This document shows, piece after piece, positions 1 to 5,717 of a DNA stretch of 10,328 nt (its first letter is position 1; each line of letters starts with the position of its first letter). The position numbers and the translations under genes are program-made. Origin of the DNA: an uncultured bacterium (lineage in GTDB: Bacteria; Bacillota; Clostridia; Oscillospirales; Acutalibacteraceae). The notes under the pieces were generated by a model, which worked only from the letters and a program-made list of their open reading frames with translations, had not been told where the DNA came from and did no database searches. Location of the stretch: positions 1 through 10,328 of the forward strand of contig CAJMOH010000071.1 of assembly GCA_905215055.1 (NCBI GenBank), read 5' to 3'.

Positions 1-82
1 GGTTCGATGAGCGCGAGCGTCAGCGAGCCGCCCTGGGCGCGAGGAAAAAGTTCTTTGCCCAGCTTTCTTTCAAGAAAGCTGG
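1..82 (-). repeat. Palindromic intergenic repeat, left copy
   Basis: A perfect 11-base inverted repeat (59-69 against 72-82, TC at the centre) sits beside a GAAAAAGTTCTTT block (44-56) and a GC-rich part (1-43). Read on the minus strand, the order is palindrome, then CAAAGAACTTTTTC, then CTCGCG, then a GC-rich tail. This is the same order as the two copies at the right end of the window, so all three belong to one family. The outer palindrome arms differ in sequence from the right-hand copy but still pair. On the + strand the hairpin is followed by TTTGG, so it might also end transcription from an upstream gene outside the window, although the T-run is poor. No gene is visible here. Confidence 0.8.
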
Positions 83-88
83 TTTGGC

Positions 89-118
89 TTGACTTACCGG
101 CCCTCTGTGGGATATAAT
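89..118 (+). promoter_or_regulatory. Sigma-A type promoter of the mntP riboswitch transcript
   Basis: TTGACT (89-94) and a perfect TATAAT (113-118) are separated by 18 bases. This predicts a transcript start near 125, which puts the whole yybP-ykoY aptamer inside the 5' leader. Confidence 0.85.
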
Positions 119-150
119 CAAACCCACGGGTTTTCACGCGCTGCGTGGAT

Positions 151-255
151 CCGCTTCCCTGGGGGAGTAGTTTGCGGGGCGAAATGCCCAGCGGCAATGT
201 CAACACATTGGCTGCGGCCTGGTATTGCCTGAAAAAACGAGACTCATGGAAAACG
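151..255 (+). ncRNA. yybP-ykoY manganese riboswitch (aptamer)
   Basis: The leader has the hallmarks of the yybP-ykoY class: GGGGAGTAG (162-170), a TCAACA segment (200-205) capping a hairpin, and ACGAGACT near the 3' end (237-244). Visible helices are P1 (155-163 with 243-251, one mismatch and one G-T pair), a small hairpin GGGC/GCCC (177-180/186-189), and a longer one (191-199/206-215). The class binds Mn2+ and typically controls Mn2+ exporters, which fits mntP directly downstream. The 3' strand of P1 lies inside the left arm of the following terminator. Metal binding should therefore hold P1 and prevent termination, making this an ON switch. The class and position are read from sequence; the mechanism is inferred from the overlapping pairings. 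Confidence 0.93.
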
Positions 256-300
256 CCTGATTCATCATAGAAATTGGGTGTTTTCCGCGAGTCTTTTTTT
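241..300 (+). terminator. Riboswitch-controlled intrinsic terminator before mntP
   Basis: GACTC (241-245) pairs with GAGTC (289-293), and GGAAAACGCC (248-257) pairs with GGTGTTTTCC (277-286) with one G-T wobble. A small internal loop separates the two helices. The stem is followed directly by seven T residues (294-300). Bases 243-251 are shared with the aptamer P1 helix, so the two structures exclude each other. This is the expression platform of the riboswitch. Confidence 0.9.
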
Positions 301-337
301 CTGCGCGGAACACCCCAAAAAGCCTGGAGGTATGAAA

Positions 338-898
338 ATGGGACTGTTGGAATTGTTTTTGGTGGCCGTGGGTCTTTCCATGGACGCCTTTGCCGTGGCG
401 GTATGTAAGGGCCTGGCTCTGCGGAAGGTCAACCTGGGACAGATGGCCCTGGTGGGTCTGTGGTTTGGAGGCTTTCAGGCCCTGATGCCCTTGATCGGCT
501 ACTTTGTGGGCGTGCAGTTTCGAGACCAGATCACCGCTGTGGACCACTGGATCGCCTTTGGCCTGCTGGCGGTCATCGGCGGCAACATGATCCGGGAATC
601 TCTCTCCAAGGAGGAGGAATGTCCCGACGCCTCTCTCTCTGTCAAGGCCATGCTGCCCATGGCCGTCGCCACCAGCATCGACGCCCTGGCGGTGGGAGTG
701 GGCTTCGCCTTTTTAAGCGTGAACATCGGCGCCGCGGTGAGCTTTATCGGCGTCATCACCTTTGTGCTGTCCATGATCGGCGTAAAGGTGGGCAGCCTGT
801 TCGGGGCCAAGTACAAGAGCAAGGCCGAGCTGGCCGGCGGCGTGATTTTGATCCTGATGGGCTTGAAAATCCTGCTGGAGCATTTGGGTGTGTTTTAA
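338..898 (+). CDS. mntP: Manganese efflux pump MntP
   Basis: This gene encodes a 186-residue inner-membrane Mn2+ exporter that protects against manganese excess. It consists almost entirely of hydrophobic segments arranged as two similar halves. Each half carries the family aspartate motif: LSMDAFAV (D16) and SIDALAVG (D115). The length is close to that of E. coli MntP (188). The start at 338 is chosen because GGAGG (326-330) sits 7 bases upstream and the protein then opens MGLLELFLVAVGLSMD, as is usual for the family. ATG 332 would be only one base from the Shine-Dalgarno, and reading frames opening at 278 start inside the terminator stem. Expression should be controlled by the upstream Mn2+ riboswitch. 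No terminator is visible before the next gene, 44 bases downstream, so the two are probably co-transcribed. Confidence 0.95.
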   Translation: MGLLELFLVAVGLSMDAFAVAVCKGLALRKVNLGQMALVGLWFGGFQALMPLIGYFVGVQFRDQITAVDHWIAFGLLAVIGGNMIRESLSKEEECPDASLSVKAMLPMAVATSIDALAVGVGFAFLSVNIGAAVSFIGVITFVLSMIGVKVGSLFGAKYKSKAELAGGVILILMGLKILLEHLGVF

Positions 899-942
899 AC
901 CGCGAGAATCATTCCATTCTGTGTCTAAAAAGAGGTGATCCC

Positions 943-1527
943 ATGTCCCTGTTTCAAAAGAAAAAGCTGTTGGTTTTGTTTGGCTCTCCTCACAGCCACG
1001 GCTTTACGGCCCGGCTGCTGGACAGCTTTTTGGAGTGCTTTCAGCACCACAAAGGCTGGGAGGTTCAGGTGGTTGATCTGTACCAGCAAAATCCCCATCC
1101 CTGCACCGGGTGCCGGGCTTGCGCCAAGGAGGAGGGCTGCTCCTTCGACGATCTGGACGCTTTGGACAAGTCCCTGCGGAACAGCGACCTGCTGGTGGTG
1201 GCCTCGCCGGTGTATAACTTTTCCTTCCCCGCCCCGGTGAAGGCCTGGCTGGACCGGACCCAGCGCTACTTTGAGGCCCGGTTCTCCCTGGGAAGGAAGC
1301 CTCCTATCAAGCGCCACCGGGAGGCTGTGCTGCTGCTGACCATGGGCTCTCAGGACCATTATGCCGTGGAGGTATGCACTCACCAGCTGGAGCGGGCCTT
1401 CTCCGTGATGAACACCGCCCTGACCGGCTGCGCCCTGTGGGACGCCACGGACCTGGGAGATCAGCACAAGGGTCAGGCTCAGGAGCAGGCGCGGGCAATC
1501 GCTCTTGAAATCCTGGGAAGAATGTGA
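943..1527 (+). CDS. Flavodoxin-fold NAD(P)H-dependent oxidoreductase / iron-sulfur flavoprotein-like
   Basis: This is a 194-residue protein of the NADPH-dependent FMN reductase superfamily. An opening beta strand (KKLLVLFGSPHSHGFTARL, about 8-26) supplies the FMN phosphate loop. SPVYNFSFPAPVKAWLDR (about 89-106) matches the conserved segment near the flavin ring. Cysteines C54, C57, C60 and C66 form C-x2-C-x2-C-x5-C, the compact motif that binds a 4Fe-4S cluster in archaeal iron-sulfur flavoproteins; related clostridial flavoproteins of unknown chemistry carry similar motifs. The start at 943 follows AGAGGTGAT (931-939); the long in-frame extension upstream only overlaps mntP out of frame. 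It lies 44 bases behind mntP with no terminator, so it is likely in the same Mn2+-controlled transcript. The substrate and physiological role are unknown. The fold is secure; the cluster is inferred. Confidence 0.85.
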   Translation: MSLFQKKKLLVLFGSPHSHGFTARLLDSFLECFQHHKGWEVQVVDLYQQNPHPCTGCRACAKEEGCSFDDLDALDKSLRNSDLLVVASPVYNFSFPAPVKAWLDRTQRYFEARFSLGRKPPIKRHREAVLLLTMGSQDHYAVEVCTHQLERAFSVMNTALTGCALWDATDLGDQHKGQAQEQARAIALEILGRM

Positions 1528-1533
1528 TAAGAT
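1505..1533 (+). promoter_or_regulatory. Possible promoter for yebC
   Basis: TTGAAA (1505-1510) and TAAGAT (1528-1533) are 17 bases apart, overlapping the end of the flavoprotein gene. The -35 box is good and the -10 box weak (4 of 6). It would let yebC be expressed independently of the manganese riboswitch. Confidence 0.35.
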
Positions 1534-1572
1534 ATGTCGAAGAATACTCTAGTTTGGATAGGCGGTTGAAAC

Positions 1573-2319
1573 ATGTCAGGACATTCTAAATGGAACAACA
1601 TCAAACGGAAAAAGGAAAAGGCCGACGGCGCCAAGGCAAAGATCTTTACCAAGATCGGCCGGGAGCTGGCTGTGGCCGTAAAAGAGGGCGGCAGCGCTGA
1701 CCCCGCGGCGAACTCCCGCCTGCGGGACGCCATTGCCAAGGCCAAGGCTGCCAACGTCCCCAACGACAACATCGACCGGATCATCAAAAAGGCTGCCGGC
1801 GACGGCAACAGCGACAATTATGAGAACATCACCTATGAAGGCTATGGCCCCAGTGGCGTGGCCGTCATTGTGGAAACCCTCACCGACAACCGGAACCGCA
1901 CCGCTGCCGACGTGCGTCACGCCTTTGACAAGTTTGGCGGCAACCTGGGAACCACCGGCTGCGTGTCCTTCATGTTCAACAAGAAGGGCGTGATTGTCAT
2001 CGAGAAGGAGGGCTTGGACGAGGACACCGTCATGACCGACGCGCTGGAGGCCGGCGCCGCCGACTTCGCCGCGGACGAGGACGTGTTCGAGATCACCACC
2101 GAGCCCGACGATTTCTCCGGCGTCCGGGAGGACCTGGAGAAGAAGGGCTACGAATTTGTCTCCGCCGACGTGGAGATGGTCCCCGACACCTATACCACCA
2201 TCACCGACGAGGACACCATTACCAAGATGCAGAAGATGCTGGATCTCTTAGAGGACAACGACGACGTGCAGAACGTGTGGCACAACTGGGACGCCCCCGA
2301 GGAGGAAGAAGAGGAATAA
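1573..2319 (+). CDS. yebC: YebC/PmpR (TACO1) family protein
   Basis: A full-length 248-residue member of the YebC family. It opens with the diagnostic MSGHSKWNNIKRKK and has the conserved basic N-terminal helical region (about 1-75). This is followed by the two alpha/beta domains, with YEGYGPSGVA and TDNRNRT near the middle and GCVSFMFNKKGVI after them. The tail is strongly acidic (DAPEEEEEE). The family was long annotated as DNA-binding transcriptional regulators; more recent work ties it to ribosomes and to relief of stalling on proline-rich sequences, so a translation role is more likely. The Shine-Dalgarno is weak (AGGCGG around 1560-1565). The gene starts 45 bases after the flavoprotein and is closed by its own terminator, so it forms the end of this transcription unit. 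Confidence 0.95.
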   Translation: MSGHSKWNNIKRKKEKADGAKAKIFTKIGRELAVAVKEGGSADPAANSRLRDAIAKAKAANVPNDNIDRIIKKAAGDGNSDNYENITYEGYGPSGVAVIVETLTDNRNRTAADVRHAFDKFGGNLGTTGCVSFMFNKKGVIVIEKEGLDEDTVMTDALEAGAADFAADEDVFEITTEPDDFSGVREDLEKKGYEFVSADVEMVPDTYTTITDEDTITKMQKMLDLLEDNDDVQNVWHNWDAPEEEEEE

Positions 2320-2327
2320 ATGTCTGT

Positions 2328-2360
2328 GAGGCTGTTGCCGAAAAAGCAACAGTCTCTTTT
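2328..2360 (+). terminator. Intrinsic terminator after yebC
   Basis: GAGGCTGTTGC (2328-2338) pairs with GCAACAGTCTC (2346-2356) over 11 base pairs with one G-T wobble. The loop is 7 bases and four T residues follow (2357-2360). It lies 8 bases past the yebC stop codon and separates yebC from the pyrB promoter. Confidence 0.85.
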
Positions 2361-2372
2361 GCTGTCTCCCCC

Positions 2373-2400
2373 TTGCGAAATTTCCGCTGGGGGGTATAAT
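2373..2400 (+). promoter_or_regulatory. Promoter of the pyrBI operon
   Basis: TTGCGA (2373-2378) and a perfect TATAAT (2395-2400) are 16 bases apart. The transcript should begin near 2407, leaving only about 25 bases of leader before the pyrB start codon. That is too short for a PyrR-type attenuator, and none is seen. Confidence 0.8.
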
Positions 2401-2431
2401 AGAGAAAAATCGGAAAGAAAAGGGGAATGTT

Positions 2432-3367
2432 ATGCGACACCTCATCGACCCGCTGGATTTCACCCGCCGGGAGACCGACCGGCTGCTCTCCTTGGCGGAG
2501 GAGATCATCGCCCGCCCGGGGGACTACGCCCACCTGTGCGATGGAAAAATTTTAGCCACCTTGTTTTACGAGCCAAGCACCCGCACCCGCCTCAGCTTTG
2601 AGTCCGCCATGATGCGCCTGGGGGGCAAGGTGCTGGGCTTTGCCTCAGCAGACAGCTCTTCCGCCACCAAGGGCGAAAGCGTGGCGGATACCATCCGCAT
2701 GATCTCCGGCTACGCGGACATCGCCGCCATGCGCCACTTCAAGGAGGGCGCTCCTTATGTGGCCGCCCGCTACTCCCACATCCCCGTCATCAACGCCGGA
2801 GACGGCGGCCACCAGCATCCCACCCAAACCTTGACAGACATGCTCACCATCCGCCGCCAGCGGGGGAAAATCAGCGGCGTGACCATCGGGCTGTGCGGCG
2901 ATCTGAAATTTGGCCGCACGGTTCACTCCCTTATCAAGTCTCTGGTGCGCTACGAGAATGTGAATTTCATTTTTATCTCCCCCGAGGAGCTGCGGGTACC
3001 CAGCTATATTCTCAAGGAGGTGGTCATCCCCTCCGGGCATCCCTGGCAGGAGGTCCGCAACATGGAGGAGGTCATGCCCCAACTGGATATCCTATACATG
3101 ACCCGGGTTCAGCGGGAGCGTTTCTTCAACGAGGAGGACTACGTCCGCCTGAAGGATTCCTACGTCCTCACCAAGCGGAAGCTGGATCTGGGCAAGAAGG
3201 ATCTGGCGGTGCTGCATCCTCTGCCCCGGGTCAACGAAATTGCCCCCGAGGTGGACGACGATCCGCGGGCCATGTATTTCCAGCAGGCCAAAGGCGGCGT
3301 GTTTGTCCGCATGGCCCTCATTCTCACCTTGCTGGGGATGGCGCCCGGGGTGCTGGATCAGGAATAA
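2432..3367 (+). CDS. pyrB: Aspartate carbamoyltransferase catalytic chain
   Basis: The 311-residue catalytic chain of aspartate transcarbamoylase joins carbamoyl phosphate to L-aspartate, the committed step of pyrimidine synthesis. The carbamoyl-phosphate loop FYEPSTRTR (45-53) is intact. So are the neighbouring-subunit lysine (ATKGES, K80), HPTQTLTD (129-136), GDLKFGRTVHS (156-166), the aspartate-binding arginine in MTRVQRER (R225) and HPLPR (262-266). Length and motifs match E. coli PyrB. The start at 2432 follows AAGGGG (about 2420-2425). pyrI begins 13 bases after the stop, so the two chains are made together, as expected for the dodecameric, allosterically controlled enzyme. No defect is visible. 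Confidence 0.98.
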   Translation: MRHLIDPLDFTRRETDRLLSLAEEIIARPGDYAHLCDGKILATLFYEPSTRTRLSFESAMMRLGGKVLGFASADSSSATKGESVADTIRMISGYADIAAMRHFKEGAPYVAARYSHIPVINAGDGGHQHPTQTLTDMLTIRRQRGKISGVTIGLCGDLKFGRTVHSLIKSLVRYENVNFIFISPEELRVPSYILKEVVIPSGHPWQEVRNMEEVMPQLDILYMTRVQRERFFNEEDYVRLKDSYVLTKRKLDLGKKDLAVLHPLPRVNEIAPEVDDDPRAMYFQQAKGGVFVRMALILTLLGMAPGVLDQE

Positions 3368-3380
3368 AGGAGGGGAACCT

Positions 3381-3800
3381 ATGTTGAATATCGACAGCAT
3401 TGAAAACGGCATTGTCATCGACCACATCACCGCGGGGCTGGGCATGCGGATCTACGAGCTTCTGGAGCTGGACAAGCTGGACACCTGTGTGGCCATTATC
3501 AAAAACGCCAAAAGCGAGAAGTACGGAAAAAAGGACATTATCAAGATTGAGGGCGTGATGAACATCGACCTGGACGTGCTGGGCTTCATCGACGACAACG
3601 CCACAGTGTGTACCATTGTGAACGGCCGTTTGGCCAGCAAGAAAAAGCCCCCTCTGCCTCAGCGCCTGGTCAATGTGGTGTCCTGCAAGAACCCCCGGTG
3701 TATCACCTCTGTGGAGAACGTGGACCAGATCTTCGTCCTCTGCGACGAGCAGGCTCACCGCTATCGCTGCCAGTATTGCGAGCAGGAGTACAAAAAGTAA
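3381..3800 (+). CDS. pyrI: Aspartate carbamoyltransferase regulatory chain
   Basis: The 139-residue regulatory chain binds nucleotide effectors and holds catalytic trimers together. The N-terminal half (about 1-90) is the allosteric domain, including the basic LASKKKPPLPQRL linker. The C-terminal half is the zinc domain with four cysteines: C102 and C107 (CKNPRC) plus C130 and C133 (CQYC), the same spacing as in E. coli PyrI. An ideal AGGAGGGG precedes the ATG at 3381, and the in-frame extension upstream only overlaps pyrB. At 139 residues it is slightly shorter than the E. coli protein. Feedback inhibition by pyrimidine nucleotides is expected from the family, not shown by this sequence. The next gene starts 16 bases downstream. 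Confidence 0.97.
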   Translation: MLNIDSIENGIVIDHITAGLGMRIYELLELDKLDTCVAIIKNAKSEKYGKKDIIKIEGVMNIDLDVLGFIDDNATVCTIVNGRLASKKKPPLPQRLVNVVSCKNPRCITSVENVDQIFVLCDEQAHRYRCQYCEQEYKK

Positions 3801-3816
3801 GGAGGGGGGCGCCTCT

Positions 3817-4350
3817 GTGAAACCGACGAAAAAGCTGCCGTTGTTCCTGGTAACAGGGGCCTCTGGCATGGGAAAGTCCACAGCCTGCCAGATACTCTTT
3901 TCCCGGGAAAAGGACTACCTGGTGCTGGAGAGCGACATCCTCTGGGACGAGCGCTTTAACACCCCTGAAAACAACTACGCGCCCTATCGCAGCCTGTGGA
4001 TGGAGCTGTGCGCCGGCATTGCCCAGGGAGGCAAGCCCGTTGTGCTGTGCGGCTGCTGCGTGCCGGAGCAGTTTGAGACCCGCCCGCAGCGCGGCCTGTT
4101 TTCAGACATTTATTACCTGGCTCTCGTTGCGGAGGAGGAGACGTTGCTTCGCCGCATGACAGAGGGGCGGGGCATCACCGATTCGGCCTGGATTCAGTCC
4201 TCGGTGGATTTTAACCGCTGGCTGCGGCGGAATGCCGGCAGCACCACGCCGCCTGTCAGCCTGTTGGATGTAACAGACCTCACTCCCGAGGAAACAGCCC
4301 GGGCCATCCACCGCTGGGTCCTGGAAGGCATGGAAAGGAGCGCTCTATGA
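3817..4350 (+). CDS. P-loop nucleotide/nucleoside kinase-like protein of unknown substrate
   Basis: A 177-residue P-loop NTPase starting at GTG 3817, 7 bases after GGAGGGGGG (3801-3809). Residues 9-13 form the first beta strand, followed by Walker A GASGMGKST (14-22). ESDILWDERFNTPENNYAPY lies where small kinases bind the phosphate acceptor, and KPVVLCGCCVPEQFE looks like the Walker-B-type strand. An arginine-rich segment (RRMTEGRGITDSAW) resembles a lid. Size and layout fit the small-molecule kinase superfamily rather than AAA machines. The substrate cannot be read from the sequence. Position behind pyrBI makes a nucleoside or nucleotide an attractive guess, but that rests on context only. 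It overlaps the next gene by four bases (ATGA), implying translational coupling. Confidence 0.85.
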   Translation: MKPTKKLPLFLVTGASGMGKSTACQILFSREKDYLVLESDILWDERFNTPENNYAPYRSLWMELCAGIAQGGKPVVLCGCCVPEQFETRPQRGLFSDIYYLALVAEEETLLRRMTEGRGITDSAWIQSSVDFNRWLRRNAGSTTPPVSLLDVTDLTPEETARAIHRWVLEGMERSAL

Positions 4351-4595
4351 AAAAGCCGTGGAATCTTCCCCCAGGCAGCCAGGGCTGCTCCGGCGCTGGG
4401 AGATTATATGTCAAAAAGCGGCGCGGCCGCGGACAAGGAGGCAGGCTGCTGCTGGCCTGTGTCACCTTGGTTCAGGCGGTGCTGTCCCTGGTGCTGGCGG
4501 TGTATCACCGGCGGGAGACCATTCGGGCCGTAAAGGCTCCGGACGGGGAGGGTGTCCAGGTGCTGCTCACCGCCAAAAAAGAGACAAAATCCTGA
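4347..4595 (+). CDS. Small single-span membrane protein, unknown function
   Basis: An 82-residue protein that I do not recognise. AAGGAG (4335-4340) lies 6 bases before the ATG at 4347, which overlaps the stop codon of the kinase-like gene as ATGA. Both features argue for a real gene, as does the clear hydrophobic segment at about 34-53 (LLLACVTLVQAVLSLVLAVY). A strongly basic stretch precedes it (KKRRGRGQGGR, 23-33), which suggests the N-terminus stays in the cytoplasm. The C-terminal 28 residues are mixed polar and would lie outside. There is no signal-peptidase site of the usual kind and no cysteine or histidine cluster. A second frame over the same bases is also open but lacks a Shine-Dalgarno and a plausible composition. 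The rplU promoter begins 7 bases after the stop. Confidence 0.65.
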   Translation: MKKPWNLPPGSQGCSGAGRLYVKKRRGRGQGGRLLLACVTLVQAVLSLVLAVYHRRETIRAVKAPDGEGVQVLLTAKKETKS

Positions 4596-4602
4596 TTTTC
4601 CC

Positions 4603-4631
4603 TTGACTTTCCCCAGTCTCTATGCTAAACT
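4603..4631 (+). promoter_or_regulatory. Promoter of the rplU-prp-rpmA operon
   Basis: TTGACT (4603-4608) and TAAACT (4626-4631) are 17 bases apart, and an extended -10 TG lies at 4623-4624. The transcript should start near 4638, leaving about 110 bases of leader before rplU. Confidence 0.8.
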
Positions 4632-4637
4632 TTATAA

Positions 4638-4730
4638 GCCGCTTATTGCAGGCTGTGGGTGAGGTATGCCCATTTCAAAGTGAGCCCGGCCGGTGAAGGC
4701 CGTCTCCGCCCAGCAGTAGCGAGACTAAAG
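4638..4730 (+). ncRNA. Ribosomal protein L21 leader (putative autoregulatory RNA)
   Basis: The leader of rplU in low-GC Gram-positive relatives carries a conserved L21 leader structure, and this stretch sits in the same place. Visible elements are a closing helix CTG/CAG plus TGGG/CCCA with a bulged G (4653-4659 with 4709-4716), a hairpin CGGCC/GGCCG (4687-4691/4698-4702, loop GGTGAA), and a competing hairpin GTCTC/GAGAC (4702-4706/4721-4725). No T-run follows, so classical termination is unlikely. Control of translation or RNA stability by L21 is an inference. Assignment to the family rests on position and structure, not on an alignment I could run. Confidence 0.65.
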
Positions 4731-4747
4731 AAAAGGCAGGAAAAAAC

Positions 4748-5056
4748 ATGTTTGCAGTCATTGAGACCGGCGGTAAGCAGTACAAAGTGCAGTACGGCGA
4801 CGTCATCTATGTGGAGAAGCTGAGCGCGGCCGAGAACGACACGGTGGAGTTCCCCGTGGTTGCCGTGTTTGGCGAAGAGGGTACCAAGATCGGCACTCCC
4901 TATGTGGAGGGCGCTTCTGTTACCGGCAAGGTGGTCAAGACCGGCAAGGCCAAGAAGATCACCGTGTTCACCTACAAGCCCAAGAAGAATTCCAAGCGCA
5001 AGATGGGCCACCGTCAGCCCTACACCAAGGTGCAGATTGAGGCTGTGAAGGCCTAA
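4748..5056 (+). CDS. rplU: 50S ribosomal protein L21 (bL21)
   Basis: A 102-residue primary 23S rRNA-binding protein of the large subunit. It opens MFAVIETGGKQYKV and ends with the family signature YKPKKNSKRKMGHRQPYTKV (about 77-96). The length is normal. The ATG at 4748 follows GGCAGG (4735-4740). It is the first gene of the rplU-prp-rpmA cluster, with prp starting two bases after the stop. Its long structured leader suggests feedback control by the protein itself. Confidence 0.98.
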   Translation: MFAVIETGGKQYKVQYGDVIYVEKLSAAENDTVEFPVVAVFGEEGTKIGTPYVEGASVTGKVVKTGKAKKITVFTYKPKKNSKRKMGHRQPYTKVQIEAVKA

Positions 5057-5058
5057 AG

Positions 5059-5382
5059 ATGGTTTCCATCCACTTTTTAACTTCTTCGGAGGGGCTGCTG
5101 CAGGGCTTTCTGATGGAGGGCCACGCAGGCGCGGGAGAGGCCGGACAGGACGTTGTCTGCGCCGCCATTTCCTCCGCCGCCTATTTGGTGGTGAACACCC
5201 TGACGGACATCTGCCATGTCACTCCTCTAACCCTTCGGGCGGAGGAGGGGCGGATGCTCTTCCGAATCGAGCCGGGGGATGAGTCCCGCTGCGGGGATCT
5301 TCTCCAGGGGCTGAAGCTCCACCTGCAAGGTCTGGAGGAACAGTATCCAGAGTCGCTGCGGGTGGCCTATATGGAAGTCTAA
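5059..5382 (+). CDS. prp: Ribosomal-processing cysteine protease Prp (YsxB)
   Basis: A 107-residue cysteine protease that removes the N-terminal extension of L27 in Firmicutes and related bacteria. The catalytic pair is present as H22 (MEGHAG) and C34 (DVVCAAISSA), with the same numbering as reported for Staphylococcus aureus Prp. It lies between rplU and rpmA, as usual for the family. The ATG at 5059 is two bases after the rplU stop and has only a weak Shine-Dalgarno (AAGG overlapping the rplU end), so it is probably translated by coupling to rplU. Its substrate is the product of the next gene, which carries the cleavable leader. Confidence 0.95.
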   Translation: MVSIHFLTSSEGLLQGFLMEGHAGAGEAGQDVVCAAISSAAYLVVNTLTDICHVTPLTLRAEEGRMLFRIEPGDESRCGDLLQGLKLHLQGLEEQYPESLRVAYMEV

Positions 5383-5415
5383 CATCCACATTTTACAGAA
5401 AGGAAGACGATTGTC

Positions 5416-5694
5416 ATGCTGAAAATCAATATCCAGCTTTTCGCTCATAAAAAAGGTATGGGCTCCACCAAGAACGGCCGCGATTCCGAATCCAAGCGCC
5501 TGGGCGTCAAGCGCGCCGACGGGCAGTTTGTTCTGGCCGGCAACATCCTGGTCAAGCAGCGCGGCACCAAGATTCATCCCGGTGTGAACGTGGGCCGCGG
5601 CTCTGACGACACCCTGTTTGCCCTGGTGGACGGCAAGGTAAAGTTCGAGCGCATGGGCGCCGACCGCAAGAAGGTCAGCGTGTACGCCGAGTAA
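5416..5694 (+). CDS. rpmA: 50S ribosomal protein L27 (bL27), precursor form
   Basis: A 92-residue large-subunit protein whose N-terminal tail reaches the peptidyl-transferase centre. It begins MLKINIQLF/AHKKGMGSTKNG. The first nine residues correspond to the Firmicutes extension cut off by Prp, with cleavage expected between F9 and A10, by analogy with S. aureus. The rest (GSTKNGRDSESKRLGVKR, RGTKIHPGVNVGRGSDDTLF) is typical L27. AAAGGA (5399-5404) lies 11 bases before the ATG, a little far. A strong terminator follows the stop. Confidence 0.98.
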   Translation: MLKINIQLFAHKKGMGSTKNGRDSESKRLGVKRADGQFVLAGNILVKQRGTKIHPGVNVGRGSDDTLFALVDGKVKFERMGADRKKVSVYAE

Positions 5695-5717
5695 GCAAGA
5701 CCGCAAAACAAGCACTC

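Noticed and set aside
460..942. Long N-terminal extension of the flavoprotein frame across mntP
   Set aside because: It is out of frame inside mntP, arginine-rich and shadow-like. The ATG at 943 has a good ribosome binding site and starts the flavodoxin fold directly.
2407..2431. PyrR-binding attenuator before pyrB
   Set aside because: The leader from the predicted start is about 25 bases and contains no hairpin pair. The hairpin upstream lies before the promoter and serves yebC.
2320..2601. Short open frame starting right after the yebC stop
   Set aside because: It runs through the terminator stem and the pyrB promoter and then into pyrB out of frame, with no Shine-Dalgarno for its ATG.
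4358..4606. Alternative + frame over the small membrane protein gene
   Set aside because: It has no ribosome binding site and no overlap with the upstream stop, and its peptide looks like a frame shadow.
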